Assembly (NCBI GenBank): GCA_947493265.1
Contig: CANLQL010000003.1
Location: forward strand, 186,001 to 250,000
Reading direction: 5' to 3'
DNA length: 64,000 nucleotides
Source: an uncultured Litoreibacter sp.
GTDB taxonomy: Bacteria > Pseudomonadota > Alphaproteobacteria > Rhodobacterales > Rhodobacteraceae
The notes below the pieces were generated by a model. It was not told the origin of the DNA. It did no database searches and saw only the letters and a program-made list of their open reading frames with translations. Numbering within the stretch: the first letter of the stretch is position 1; the number at the start of each line of letters is the position of its first letter. Both the position numbers and the translations under genes were made by a program. Below are positions 28,768 through 37,235 of the stretch, one piece after another.

Positions 28768-29253
28768 ATGAGTTTGAGAGCCGAATTTATTGACGCGATG
28801 AGCGGTCTTGTCTCTTCCGTCAGCATTGTGACGACGGATGGGGTGGCTGGCCGCGCGGGTGCGACTGTATCAGCGATGACCAGCGTTGCCGCCGATGGCG
28901 ATGCGCCGACGCTTCTGGTCTGTTTGCATCACGAAACCGCAGCTGCCCCGGCAATTTTGGAAAACGGCTGCTTTTGCGTCAATATTCTAAATTCCGATCA
29001 GGCCGAGATTGCGAATATCTTCGCGTCCCGCACGACCATGCTAGGGGCCGACAAATTCAACGCAGGCCCGTTTGAAACCTACGAGACTGGAGCGCCGTCG
29101 CTGTCATCTGCCTTGGCCAGCTTTGATTGCGCGTTAATGTCGGAAGAACGTGTGGGCACGCATCACGTAATTATCGGTGCCGTGCGGAAAATCGCGAAGA
29201 CCAACGGCAAGCCGCTTTTGTACGGTGATCGGGACTACCAGGCGCTGGCCTAG
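28768..29253 (+). CDS. Flavin reductase-like (FMN-binding) domain protein
   Basis: This 161-residue protein has the flavin-reductase fold pattern: SSVSIVTTDG, AGATVSAMTSVAADGDAPTLLVCL, NGCFCVNIL and DKFN...FDC, ending in the GDRDYQAL typical of the family. Such proteins supply reduced FMN to a partner monooxygenase, but no partner is next to it. The ATG at 28768 gives the better family start; one 12 codons upstream is possible. It overlaps the convergent M20 hydrolase gene by four bases. Confidence 0.85.
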   Translation: MSLRAEFIDAMSGLVSSVSIVTTDGVAGRAGATVSAMTSVAADGDAPTLLVCLHHETAAAPAILENGCFCVNILNSDQAEIANIFASRTTMLGADKFNAGPFETYETGAPSLSSALASFDCALMSEERVGTHHVIIGAVRKIAKTNGKPLLYGDRDYQALA

Positions 29254-30437
29254 TCGGACTTTGCGCTTGTTGGTTGCGCGGTTTCCACCAATTTTGCGAA
29301 GAAGCTGGCCCCAACAGGCGCAATCTCATCGTTGAAATCAAATCCGGGATGGTGGCAGAACGGTGTGTCGCCTTGTCCGATAAACAGATACGCGCCGGGA
29401 CGTTTTTCCAGCATGTAGGAAAAGTCCTCCGCCCCCATTTCTGGTCCTGAGCGGGCATTGACTGCCTCAACACCGACAACCTCTTGCGCGACCTCAACGG
29501 CGAAATCGGTTTTCTCGGGAGTGTTGATCGTCGCGGGATAGGCCCGTTCATACTCAAAGTCGATTTGCACATTGAAAGCGATCTCATGACCTTTGACGAT
29601 CTCCGTCATGCGCTGTTCTGCCATATCTCGATCGCTCGGATCAAAGCTGCGCACTGTGCCGCCAACAAAGCAGGTTGCCGGGATGATATTTGATGCGGTT
29701 CCGGCGTGAATTTGCGTGATGGAAACAACCAGATCGCGCGTGGGCTTGTGATTGCGCGACACAATGGTCTGGCACGCCTGTGTCAGGCTGACAGCCGCTG
29801 CAATCGGGTCAACGGCCTCATGAGGATAGGCCGCGTGACCACCCACACCCGTGATCGTGAACCGCACTTCGTCGACAGCCGCCATGATCGGGCCGGGATC
29901 GGTATAGAAATGTCCCGCTGGAATGCCCGGCGCATTATGAAGTGCGTAGACTTCGGTGATGCCGAAACGCTCCATCATGCCTTCTTCGACCATCACGCCG
30001 CCGCCGCCGCCCTCTTCTTCGGCGGGCTGAAAAATCAACGCGACACGCCCAGAAAAATTACGTGTTTCAGCAAGGTATTTTGCGGCGCCAAGCAACATCA
30101 CAGTGTGCCCGTCATGGCCACAGGCATGCATTTTCCCGTCAACGGTTGAGCTGTGCTCCGCCCCGGTTTCCTCCAGGATCGGCAGCGCGTCCATATCTGC
30201 GCGCAGTCCCAGGGTCGGACCGTTTTTGCCGGCCTCACCCTGCCCTTCTATGATTGCCACAACCCCACTTGTGGCAATTCCTTCATGAATTTCGGTGATC
30301 CCAAATTCCTTCAGGCGTTCAACCACAAACGCGGCTGTCTTGTGGCATTCAAACCCAAGTTCGGGATGTTGATGCAAATGGCGCCGCCAAGCGGTCATTT
30401 CATCGCTATAGCCTGCAATTCGGTTGATGACTGGCAT
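29250..30437 (-). CDS. M20-family amidohydrolase (hippurate hydrolase-like)
   Basis: This 395-residue metallo-aminoacylase has LGLRADMDALPI, ACGHDGHTVMLLG, FQPAEEEGGGGGVMVEEG and GPEMGAEDFSYML, giving the conserved metal-binding Cys, His and Glu residues of the HipO/AmhX branch. Family members cleave N-acyl amino acids. The substrate here is unknown. It ends against the flavin reductase gene and diverges from mazG. Confidence 0.88.
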   Translation of the reverse strand: MPVINRIAGYSDEMTAWRRHLHQHPELGFECHKTAAFVVERLKEFGITEIHEGIATSGVVAIIEGQGEAGKNGPTLGLRADMDALPILEETGAEHSSTVDGKMHACGHDGHTVMLLGAAKYLAETRNFSGRVALIFQPAEEEGGGGGVMVEEGMMERFGITEVYALHNAPGIPAGHFYTDPGPIMAAVDEVRFTITGVGGHAAYPHEAVDPIAAAVSLTQACQTIVSRNHKPTRDLVVSITQIHAGTASNIIPATCFVGGTVRSFDPSDRDMAEQRMTEIVKGHEIAFNVQIDFEYERAYPATINTPEKTDFAVEVAQEVVGVEAVNARSGPEMGAEDFSYMLEKRPGAYLFIGQGDTPFCHHPGFDFNDEIAPVGASFFAKLVETAQPTSAKSD

Positions 30438-30494
30438 GGCCCGGCTCCTTCTGGCACAACGCGTTTATGCTCGCTTAAACCCGGAGGCCATGCA

Positions 30495-31307
30495 ATGTCC
30501 GATTTGATCAATGACCCAAATGGCGGCATGCCACGGCTCTTGGAGATCATGCGCAGATTGCGCGATCCGGACAGCGGGTGTCCTTGGGATATCGAACAGG
30601 ACTTTACCTCGATCGCGCCCCACACAATCGAAGAAGCCTATGAGGTTGCCGATGCGATTGAGCGGAAGGATTGGCCGGAGTTGGAAGGTGAACTGGGCGA
30701 TCTGCTGCTGCAGACCGTCTACCATACGCAAATGGGTGAAGAAGCCGGGCATTTCACATTTGCCTCTGTTACGAATGCGATCAGCGAAAAGATGGTCGCC
30801 CGCCACCCCCATGTTTTTGGGACCGAGTCTCGCGAAAAATCCGCCGATCAGCAAACAGCGGATTGGGAAAAGATCAAAGCGGCAGAACGGGCTGGAAAGG
30901 CGCAGCAAGGCACGTTGGACGGTGTTGCCGTTGGCCTGCCAGCATTGCTGCGCGCGGTGAAGCTGCAAAAGCGCGCTGCGCGTGTGGGGTTTGACTGGCC
31001 ATCGACCGATCAAGTGCTCGACAAGATTGTGGAAGAGACACAGGAATTGACCGAAGCGCGCGACACACTCAGCCAAGCGGAAGTGGAGGAGGAGTTTGGA
31101 GATCTTCTGTTCGTCATGGCAAACTTGGCACGGCACCTGAAAATTGATCCCGAAGCGGCATTGCGCGCGGCCAACAGCAAATTCACCCGGCGGTTCGAAG
31201 CGGTGGAAGCAAAGCTCAAATCCCTGGGCAAAACCCCGGATCAATCCGATTTGACGGAAATGGATGCCTTGTGGGACGCCGTCAAAGCAGACGAGCGTGC
31301 AGGCTGA
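30495..31307 (+). CDS. mazG: Nucleoside triphosphate pyrophosphohydrolase MazG
   Basis: The 270-residue protein contains two MazG domains. The first has CPWDIEQDFTSIAPHTIEEAYEVADAI and the second has VEEEFGDLLFVMANLARHL; EExxE-type metal ligands are present in both. It hydrolyses (d)NTPs to monophosphates and is thought to clear aberrant nucleotides or tune (p)ppGpp. ATG 30495 is used because the upstream in-frame extension is antisense to the M20 hydrolase gene. Confidence 0.93.
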   Translation: MSDLINDPNGGMPRLLEIMRRLRDPDSGCPWDIEQDFTSIAPHTIEEAYEVADAIERKDWPELEGELGDLLLQTVYHTQMGEEAGHFTFASVTNAISEKMVARHPHVFGTESREKSADQQTADWEKIKAAERAGKAQQGTLDGVAVGLPALLRAVKLQKRAARVGFDWPSTDQVLDKIVEETQELTEARDTLSQAEVEEEFGDLLFVMANLARHLKIDPEAALRAANSKFTRRFEAVEAKLKSLGKTPDQSDLTEMDALWDAVKADERAG

Positions 31308-31310
31308 GCG

Positions 31311-32864
31311 CTACCGTCCTTTGAACAGGCTGCCCATCACGCCCCGCACAATAGCTGTCCCGGCCTTGGTCCCGATCGACCGCATCATCGACTTGGCGAA
31401 CGCCGTACCAACGGAATCCCCACGTCGGGAAGTTTTCTTACGCGATGTTGACCGGGTTACTTTCTTTCCGGTGTAGCGGCGTGCGGTCTGGTATTCCCGC
31501 TCGCGGGCTTCCAGCTCCTCTTCCCGTTTCTCTGCTTCTTCGGCTTCCTTGGCGGCTTTTTCCGCACGTTTCTGAAGCATCTCAAACGCCGAATCTCGAT
31601 CCAGAGTTTCTTCGTACTTGCCCGCGACCGGCGAAGTATTGATCACCGCTTGTCTCTCAATCGGCGTGATTGGCCCAAGCTGGGAGGATGGTGGGCGGAT
31701 CAACGTCCGCTCTGAAATTCCGGGCATGCCTTTCTTGATCAAGAACGACGTCACCGCTTCACCGACACCAACTTCCTTGATCGCATCTTCCACATCAAAC
31801 CGCGGGTTCGGCCGGTACGTATCTGCCGCCCGGCGCAGGTCTTTTTGGTCCTTCGGTGTGAACGCACGCAGCGCGTGCTGGATCCTGTTGCCCATCTGGC
31901 CCAGAATATCTTCGGGCACATCTGAAGGTTGTTGCGTGATGAAGTAAACACCCACCCCTTTGGACCGGATCAAACGCGCGACCTGTTCGACCTTATCAAC
32001 CAGTGCATCCGGCGCCCCATCAAAGAGCAAATGCGCCTCGTCAAAGAAGAACACGAATTTCGGCTTATCGGGGTCGCCGACTTCTGGCAGTGTCTCGAAC
32101 AGCTCGCTGAGCATCCACAACAGGAACGTGGCATAAAGGCGCGGTGCGCTCATCAACTTGTCCGCGGCCAGAATGTTGATCTGTCCCCGACCGGACGCGT
32201 CGGTGGTAAACATGTCCTCCAGATCAAGCGCTGGTTCACCGAAGAATTCTGCAGCACCCTGGTTTTCTAGAACCAGCAAACGGCGTTGGATCGCCCCAAC
32301 GGATGCTGAAGATACGAACCCATACCGCAGCGCCAACTGTTTGGCGTTCTGTCCGATCCATACCAGAAGCGATTGCAGGTCCTTCAGGTCAAGAAGCGGC
32401 AGCGCTTCTTCATCGGCCACACGGAACGCAATGTTCAAAATACCTTCCTGCGCCTCGCTAAGTTCCAGCAGGCGGGACAGAAGCAGCGGACCCATTTCGG
32501 AGACAGTTGTGCGGACAGGATGCCCTTTCTCCCCGTACAAGTCCCAAAACGTGACCGGGAAAGCCTCGTAGGTGTAGTCATCGAAACCGATTTTTCCGGC
32601 ACGCTCCATAAACGCGCCGTGCAGTTTGTGGCTTTCGGACCCCGCTGCGGCCAGACCGGACAGGTCCCCTTTCACATCAGACATGAAGACCGGCACACCA
32701 GCTTTTGACAGACCTTCGGCCAGAATTTGCAGGGTGACGGTTTTACCTGTCCCTGTCGCCCCGGCAATCAGACCATGACGGTTGGCATATTTGAGCAAAA
32801 GGTATTGCTTCTCCGCATAGTCTTCACCGCCGCCGCCTGCAAAAATACTGTCTTCTTGTGTCAT
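31311..32864 (-). CDS. HerA-like ATPase (DUF853 / YjgR family)
   Basis: This 517-residue protein has a Walker [15 protein letters not shown] near residue 36, a Walker [11 protein letters not shown] and the conserved [11 protein letters not shown] and [23 protein letters not shown] segments of the DUF853 HerA-like family. The C-terminal 90 residues form an acidic/basic coiled coil ([16 protein letters not shown]) ending in a basic tail. Function is not established; HerA relatives are hexameric DNA translocases. I use ATG 32864; the preceding TTG codon is a less likely start. Confidence 0.85.
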   Translation of the reverse strand: MTQEDSIFAGGGGEDYAEKQYLLLKYANRHGLIAGATGTGKTVTLQILAEGLSKAGVPVFMSDVKGDLSGLAAAGSESHKLHGAFMERAGKIGFDDYTYEAFPVTFWDLYGEKGHPVRTTVSEMGPLLLSRLLELSEAQEGILNIAFRVADEEALPLLDLKDLQSLLVWIGQNAKQLALRYGFVSSASVGAIQRRLLVLENQGAAEFFGEPALDLEDMFTTDASGRGQINILAADKLMSAPRLYATFLLWMLSELFETLPEVGDPDKPKFVFFFDEAHLLFDGAPDALVDKVEQVARLIRSKGVGVYFITQQPSDVPEDILGQMGNRIQHALRAFTPKDQKDLRRAADTYRPNPRFDVEDAIKEVGVGEAVTSFLIKKGMPGISERTLIRPPSSQLGPITPIERQAVINTSPVAGKYEETLDRDSAFEMLQKRAEKAAKEAEEAEKREEELEAREREYQTARRYTGKKVTRSTSRKKTSRRGDSVGTAFAKSMMRSIGTKAGTAIVRGVMGSLFKGR

Positions 32865-32944
32865 CAATCTTTCCCGCGTTGTCTGGGCCCCACTTCCCGT
32901 TGGGCCTGAACATACATTGTTAATACTTCTATGCCAGAGTGATT

Positions 32945-33031
32945 GCGTTGCCGCGAGCCATCTGCTTGCTGGCGGCTAACTTCCTCCCTGTCTGACTAGG
33001 CCGTGTCATCTTGGCACGGCCATTTTTTTTT
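32945..33031 (+). ncRNA. Candidate small RNA 1 with anti-Shine-Dalgarno motif
   Basis: A 5' hairpin (32950-32976; arms GCC..GCCA and TGGC-GGC) is followed by an unpaired stretch carrying CTTCCTCCC at 32980-32988, complementary to ribosome-binding sites. A terminator with a perfect 7-bp stem (GGCCGTG 32999-33005, CACGGCC 33015-33021) and nine T closes the unit. This hairpin, C/U-rich single strand, terminator layout is typical of alphaproteobacterial anti-SD sRNAs (CcsR and 'cuckoo' types). No clear promoter was found, so the 5' end is approximate. Confidence 0.55.
32999..33031 (+). terminator. Rho-independent terminator of candidate sRNA 1
   Basis: A perfect 7-bp GC-rich stem with a 9-base loop is followed by A and nine consecutive T. 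No plus-strand gene precedes it within 1.6 kb, which points to a short non-coding transcript. Orientation is plus only, because there is no matching T-run on the other strand. Confidence 0.85.
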
Positions 33032-33101
33032 CGAACGTTGCCAATTTCTTGTGGGCGGACCTTCGACCAATCACTTTTTGTGAATCCATCCATAAACATA
33101 G

Positions 33102-33130
33102 TTGACCCGAATTTTTCCTTGCCCTATCGT
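33102..33130 (+). promoter_or_regulatory. Sigma-70-type promoter of candidate sRNA 2
   Basis: TTGACC at 33102-33107 and TATCGT at 33125-33130 are separated by 17 bp. The expected start is an A near 33137. The nearest downstream gene (IalB family) is 270 bp away, beyond a terminator. Confidence 0.6.
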
Positions 33131-33136
33131 CTGCTC

Positions 33137-33198
33137 AATAAGTCGGCTAGTCCGACAGGGAGAGAAATTGAAAGAGGGTCCTCAACAGGCCCTTTTTC
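33137..33198 (+). ncRNA. Candidate small RNA 2, partly complementary to sRNA 1
   Basis: Between the promoter and a terminator lies a stretch of about 60 nt with no coding capacity. It folds a 5-bp hairpin (GTCGG 33142-33146, CCGAC 33152-33156, loop CTAGT), then a purine-rich single strand beginning AGGGAGAG, then the terminator. Positions 33147-33162 are the reverse complement of sRNA 1 positions 32984-32999 at 15 of 16 bases. It might instead be a leader of the IalB gene with early termination. Confidence 0.5.
33172..33198 (+). terminator. Rho-independent terminator of candidate sRNA 2
   Basis: The stem AGGG-(T)-CCT / AGG-CCCT (33175-33182 and 33187-33193) has one bulged T and a CAAC loop, followed by a run of T. 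Flanking AAA/TTT pairs can extend it. A second GGGCCC-T5 element lies 20 bp downstream and may be a partial duplication. Confidence 0.75.
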
Positions 33199-33408
33199 TA
33201 TTTTTAGGGCCCTTTTTCATCAACTTACACTCAACAGAACAAGCAAAGTCTTTTGCTTAGTTTGAACGCGCGCGTCTCGCGGTGCAGCCCCTGATTGGCA
33301 ACAAACTGTTCATCGCGCACTCGTGTGAAAATCCTACCTGACATGCCCCTAGCAGCATGTTAAATGAGGGCAACTGGAGTCCGCTCCAACCCATATAACG
33401 GATCAAAA

Positions 33409-34050
33409 ATGTTCAATCAGTTCAAGACCTTTGCCGCTGTTATTGCCCTGAGCTTTGCAGTGCCTGCCTTCGCCCAAGAAACAACAACTGAGGCGGAAGA
33501 ACCCGCAGCAACGCAAGAGGCCGCAGAAACAGAAGCACCTGCGACAGCGGAAGAACGCACAGACGGCTTGTCCACCGGCGCAGAGGTGAGCGACGTAGGC
33601 AAGACTTATATCCGGTCAGATCACGGCGATTGGGAATTGCGCTGCATCAAAGCCCCCGAAGGTCAGGATGACATTTGCCAGCTGTACCAACTGTTGGAAG
33701 ACCAGCAAGGAAACTCTGTCGCTGAGATCAATTTGTTCAGCTTGCCTGCCGAAGACCCGCTGGCCGCTGGCGCAACCATCGTAACCCCGCTCGGCACGCT
33801 ATTGACCAAACAGCTTCGTTTGTCCGTCGACGGGGCGAATGCGAAAGTCTATCCGTTTACCTTCTGCATGGAGCAAGGGTGTTTCTCGCGGATTGGTTTG
33901 GCCGATGCGGACATCGCCAGCATGAAAGCCGGCTCGCAAGCGACAATCGTGATTGTGCCTGCGCAAGCACCCGACCAAACGGTCCAGCTGAAAGTGTCTC
34001 TGACTGGCTTTACAGCAGGCTTCAACGCAGTGACCGAAGCGTCCAAGTAA
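33409..34050 (+). CDS. IalB-family (invasion-associated locus B) periplasmic protein
   Basis: This 213-residue secreted protein has a clean signal peptide (FKTFAAVIALSFAVPAFAQ) and an Ala/Glu/Thr-rich spacer (about residues 21-55). The IalB domain follows, with DWELRCIKAPEGQDDICQLYQ and PFTFCMEQGCFSRIGL, which supply the paired cysteines of the family. The role of IalB proteins outside Bartonella is not established. I start at ATG 33409, directly before the signal peptide. A GAAA-tetraloop terminator follows. Confidence 0.88.
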   Translation: MFNQFKTFAAVIALSFAVPAFAQETTTEAEEPAATQEAAETEAPATAEERTDGLSTGAEVSDVGKTYIRSDHGDWELRCIKAPEGQDDICQLYQLLEDQQGNSVAEINLFSLPAEDPLAAGATIVTPLGTLLTKQLRLSVDGANAKVYPFTFCMEQGCFSRIGLADADIASMKAGSQATIVIVPAQAPDQTVQLKVSLTGFTAGFNAVTEASK

Positions 34051-34057
34051 TCAATGA

Positions 34058-34330
34058 TCAGGTCGGGGAAACCCGGCCTTTTCTCCCGCCGCGGCGTTTC
34101 GGTTGTGGTGCCTGCGCCAGACCTTCGGTTAGAACCGACGTCATCGGATGCCCGTCCTGGCCATCGGCAAATTTCGCCAACACCGTCTTGATCGCGGTTT
34201 CGGTATCCGTGCCCGCGGGAAGTGTTAACGCCCAATCCAAAAAGATGGACCGGCATTCGCCCAACGTAATTCCATCGATGCGGTAAGCTTCGCGGATCAA
34301 TCCCTTTGGATCATAGTCAGTCTGTGTCAT
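34058..34330 (-). CDS. Conserved hypothetical protein, 90 residues
   Basis: I do not recognise a named family. The first half (about 60 residues) looks like a compact helical domain with LIREAYRIDGITLGECRSIF and FLDWALTLP. The tail is basic (PKRRGGRKGRVS). The ATG at 34330 is preferred because a longer reading frame would run into the glnE 3' end. It follows glnE by 50 bp on the same strand and may be cotranscribed with it. Confidence 0.65.
   Translation of the reverse strand: MTQTDYDPKGLIREAYRIDGITLGECRSIFLDWALTLPAGTDTETAIKTVLAKFADGQDGHPMTSVLTEGLAQAPQPKRRGGRKGRVSPT
34061..34082 (+). terminator. Terminator after the IalB-family gene
   Basis: A 7-bp stem GGTCGGG/CCCGGCC (34061-34067 and 34072-34078, one G-U pair) is capped by a GAAA tetraloop and followed by TTTT. 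It starts 10 bp after the stop codon and lies inside the last codons of the convergent small gene. Confidence 0.75.
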
Positions 34331-34380
34331 TGCGCGCGCATTCCTTGCATTGGCGTCTTTTCCGGACTTATCACGGTCTG

Positions 34381-37143
34381 TTAGCCCCTCAGCGCCGAAT
34401 TTATCACTTTTTTCGCCTGTTTCCGACACTTCGCAACCTGCTGCTGCAATGACGGCAAGTCCGGCGCCCCGGTTTCGCGCAGAAGGACATCTTGCCCCCC
34501 TGAGGACATCTGGTCCGGATCAAGCGTTCCGTCGGTCAAAAGTCGTGCAGATATCTGGAGATTGCGCATCAATCGGTAGGCTTTCGAAAGGTCGTCCACT
34601 TGATCCGCCGACAAAATCCCCGCTGCGACCCCTGCGTCTAACTGCGCGGAAACATCATAAGCCAAAGCCCCGGACAGAAGCGCAACAGATTGCGCAAACA
34701 ACTCAACGTCCTGAGACCCGCCTGAGCCGTCCTTGACGCTCCAGTCTTCTTTTCCGGGTCGGGCGGCGACCAGTCGGACGCGCATCTCCGAAAGTTCTGT
34801 GAACACTTTTTTGCGCGACTGTTCTTGGCGAAGAACCTCGCGCCGGACTGCGTCAACATCTCCACAAAGGGACGCGTCCCCCGCAATGGGTCGGGCCCGG
34901 GTCAGCGCAAGATGTTCCCAAACCCAGGCTTCTGTTTTCTGATATGCAGTGAAGGATTGAAGCGACGTCGCGACGGGTCCTGACTGGCCTGACGGCCGCA
35001 AGCGCATGTCGACATCATAAAGCTTTCCTTCCGACGTCGGCGCAGACAGTGACGTGATCAGCGCTTGCGTAAGTCGCGCAAAATACGGGCGGATGCCGAG
35101 CGGTCGCGGACCATCTGATGCGTCCACGTCTTGGGCGTCGTAGATCACGATCAAATCCAGATCCGACCGCGATGTCAGGCGCCCTGCCCCCAAAGACCCC
35201 ATTGCCAGTACCGCAGCCCCGCGCCCCGGTTGTTCACCGTGCTTTCGGGCAAACTCTTGCGTAACCACTGGAAATAGCGCGGCAACAACGGCTTGCGCCA
35301 AATCGGCATATTGAGTGCTGGCCTCTTCAGCCGGAATGATGCCGCGCAGAAAGTGCACGGACACGCGGAAATGCCATTCTTTCTGCCAGCGCCGCGCAAG
35401 ATCAAGCCGGGCTTCGTAGCTGTCGGCTTGTCCCATCATTTTCACAAGTTCATGACGCAGGTTTTCAACACCCGGCCAGGGCGCAAAGAAATCACCTGCG
35501 ATAACGGCATCAAGCACCTGCGCGTTACGGGAAAGATACTCTGCCAATTCCGGGGACGCGGTGCAGATATCAACAAACAGATCGACAAGGCCCGGGTTCG
35601 ATTCAAACAGGGAAAAGACCTGCACACCTGCGGGAAGACCTGCCAAAAACCGTTCAAAGGCCGAAAGCGCGGCGTCGGGGTCGGTGCCTGAATTCAAGCG
35701 TTCCAAGATATTGGGAAACAGCCTGCGAAAAATGGAAACCGCGCGCGGTGACCGCAACGCCGCAAACCCGCGCCACTTCTCAAGATAGGTCTGTATATCA
35801 GCTTGGGACGGCTTTGCTTCCGCTTCTATCGGAGCATAAAAACTGTCGGTCAGTTCAACAACATCAGCGATCCGTTCCGCCAGCGACATTTTCAGTACCT
35901 TTGAATTCGTTTCCCCCATAAAACATGCCAAACGGGCGAAATCCTCATCACTTTTTGGGAGGTCGTGGGTTTGTGCATCACCGATCATTTGCAACCGGTG
36001 CTCAACCGCGCGCCACGCACGATATTGTTTGGATAGCCGCTGGGCAATGTCGTCTTCCACCCATCCCGCACGCGCCAATTGTCCAAGGGCCGTCACTGTT
36101 TCGCGCGACCGCAAGTTTGCGTCGCGACCGCCTGCAATCAATTGCCGGGTTTGAGTGAAAAACTCGATTTCCCGAATGCCGCCGCGCCCCAGCTTTACGT
36201 TGTGGCCTTCGATCGCGTCCGAGTGCAGCCGTTTGTGATCGCGAATGCGCGTGCGCATATCATGCGTGTCTTCGATTGCAGCGAAATCAAGGTGACGGCG
36301 CCAGATGAACGGCGTCAACCGTTCTAGGAATGCGCCCCCTGCGGCGATGTCCCCTGCGCAAGGGCGCGCTTTGATATAGGCCGCGCGTTCCCAGTTTCGC
36401 CCGACACTCTCATAGTACCGCTCTGCGGCTTCCATCGCGATGCAGACCGGGGTGACGGACGCATCGGGGCGCAGGCGCAAATCGGTGCGAAAAACATAGC
36501 CGTCTTTTGTATTTTCCGAGATCAAGGACATCAACCGTCGGGTAATCCGCACGAAACCTGCACGCGCGTCCTGATAGTCATCCGGATCAAACCGTGTCTC
36601 ATCAAACAAGCAGATCAGGTCGATATCTGAGGAATAGTTCAGCTCCCCCGCGCCCATTTTCCCCATCGCCAGGACACACATGCCACCGGCAGTTTCAATG
36701 TCGTCTTCGGTCAACATCGGGAGCTTTCCGCGCCCGATTTCGGCCCGAAGCAAGTGTTTCAAGCCTAGATCAACCGCCAGATCAGCGTAGTCCGTCAGCG
36801 TGCCGGTAACTTGTTCCAACGACCAAACGCCGCCCAGGTCCGCCAGTGCGGCCAGCAAGGCAACCCGGCGCTTTCCTTGCCGCAGATGGCCTGCAATGTC
36901 ATTCGAAGCTATGTCACGGGTCAACACGTCGCTGCGCAATGCCTCTGCGCCTTCCACTTCTATGCGGGTGATCCAGTCGCTTTCCTGCGCCAGAAGCCCC
37001 GCCAAGTACGGAGAGCACCCTGCAGTCCCGGCAACCAAATCCTGGAACGATCGCGGCATTTGTGAAAACAATGCTGCCGCCTCCTGCCCGCGCTCTGGGT
37101 TATAGGGGACAGGCATCGTATTGATCTGGTTTGAAAAACTCAT
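34381..37143 (-). CDS. glnE: Glutamine synthetase adenylyltransferase / adenylyl-removing enzyme
   Basis: This 920-residue bifunctional enzyme adenylylates glutamine synthetase, and removes the AMP again, in response to PII. Two nucleotidyltransferase domains are visible: one around MGKMGAGELNYSSDIDLICLFD (about residues 170-190) and one around MGSLGAGRLTSRSDLDLIVIYD (about 652-673), each with the GS-x-D-x-D pattern. It is somewhat shorter than the roughly 945 residues of E. coli GlnE. It diverges from the YbaK-domain gene. Confidence 0.95.
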   Translation of the reverse strand: MSFSNQINTMPVPYNPERGQEAAALFSQMPRSFQDLVAGTAGCSPYLAGLLAQESDWITRIEVEGAEALRSDVLTRDIASNDIAGHLRQGKRRVALLAALADLGGVWSLEQVTGTLTDYADLAVDLGLKHLLRAEIGRGKLPMLTEDDIETAGGMCVLAMGKMGAGELNYSSDIDLICLFDETRFDPDDYQDARAGFVRITRRLMSLISENTKDGYVFRTDLRLRPDASVTPVCIAMEAAERYYESVGRNWERAAYIKARPCAGDIAAGGAFLERLTPFIWRRHLDFAAIEDTHDMRTRIRDHKRLHSDAIEGHNVKLGRGGIREIEFFTQTRQLIAGGRDANLRSRETVTALGQLARAGWVEDDIAQRLSKQYRAWRAVEHRLQMIGDAQTHDLPKSDEDFARLACFMGETNSKVLKMSLAERIADVVELTDSFYAPIEAEAKPSQADIQTYLEKWRGFAALRSPRAVSIFRRLFPNILERLNSGTDPDAALSAFERFLAGLPAGVQVFSLFESNPGLVDLFVDICTASPELAEYLSRNAQVLDAVIAGDFFAPWPGVENLRHELVKMMGQADSYEARLDLARRWQKEWHFRVSVHFLRGIIPAEEASTQYADLAQAVVAALFPVVTQEFARKHGEQPGRGAAVLAMGSLGAGRLTSRSDLDLIVIYDAQDVDASDGPRPLGIRPYFARLTQALITSLSAPTSEGKLYDVDMRLRPSGQSGPVATSLQSFTAYQKTEAWVWEHLALTRARPIAGDASLCGDVDAVRREVLRQEQSRKKVFTELSEMRVRLVAARPGKEDWSVKDGSGGSQDVELFAQSVALLSGALAYDVSAQLDAGVAAGILSADQVDDLSKAYRLMRNLQISARLLTDGTLDPDQMSSGGQDVLLRETGAPDLPSLQQQVAKCRKQAKKVINSALRG

Positions 37144-37235
37144 GCCCTAGGATGAAAGCGCATGCGTTTAGCGTCAACCGCTTCTTGCATCACCGCTTCC
37201 GATTTTGCACAAACACACAAACGAACGGAGCAGTC

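Larger units (their letters stand above)
32865..33408. other. Gene-free 544-bp intergenic region rich in RNA signals
   Basis: No credible open reading frame lies here. The plus strand holds two hairpin and T-run terminators (32999-33031 and 33175-33197), a third partial GGGCCC-T5 copy at 33206-33217, a good promoter at 33102-33130 and an imperfect AAGCAAA/TTTGCTT hairpin at about 33241-33259. The GGCCCTTTTTC sequence is repeated directly at 33188-33198 and 33208-33218. Neither terminator follows a plus-strand gene, so they must end transcripts that start inside the region. Confidence 0.7.

Noticed and set aside
30153-30494. 114-codon N-terminal extension of MazG
   Set aside because: The region is the antisense of the M20 hydrolase gene, and MazG proteins start at the segment following ATG 30495.
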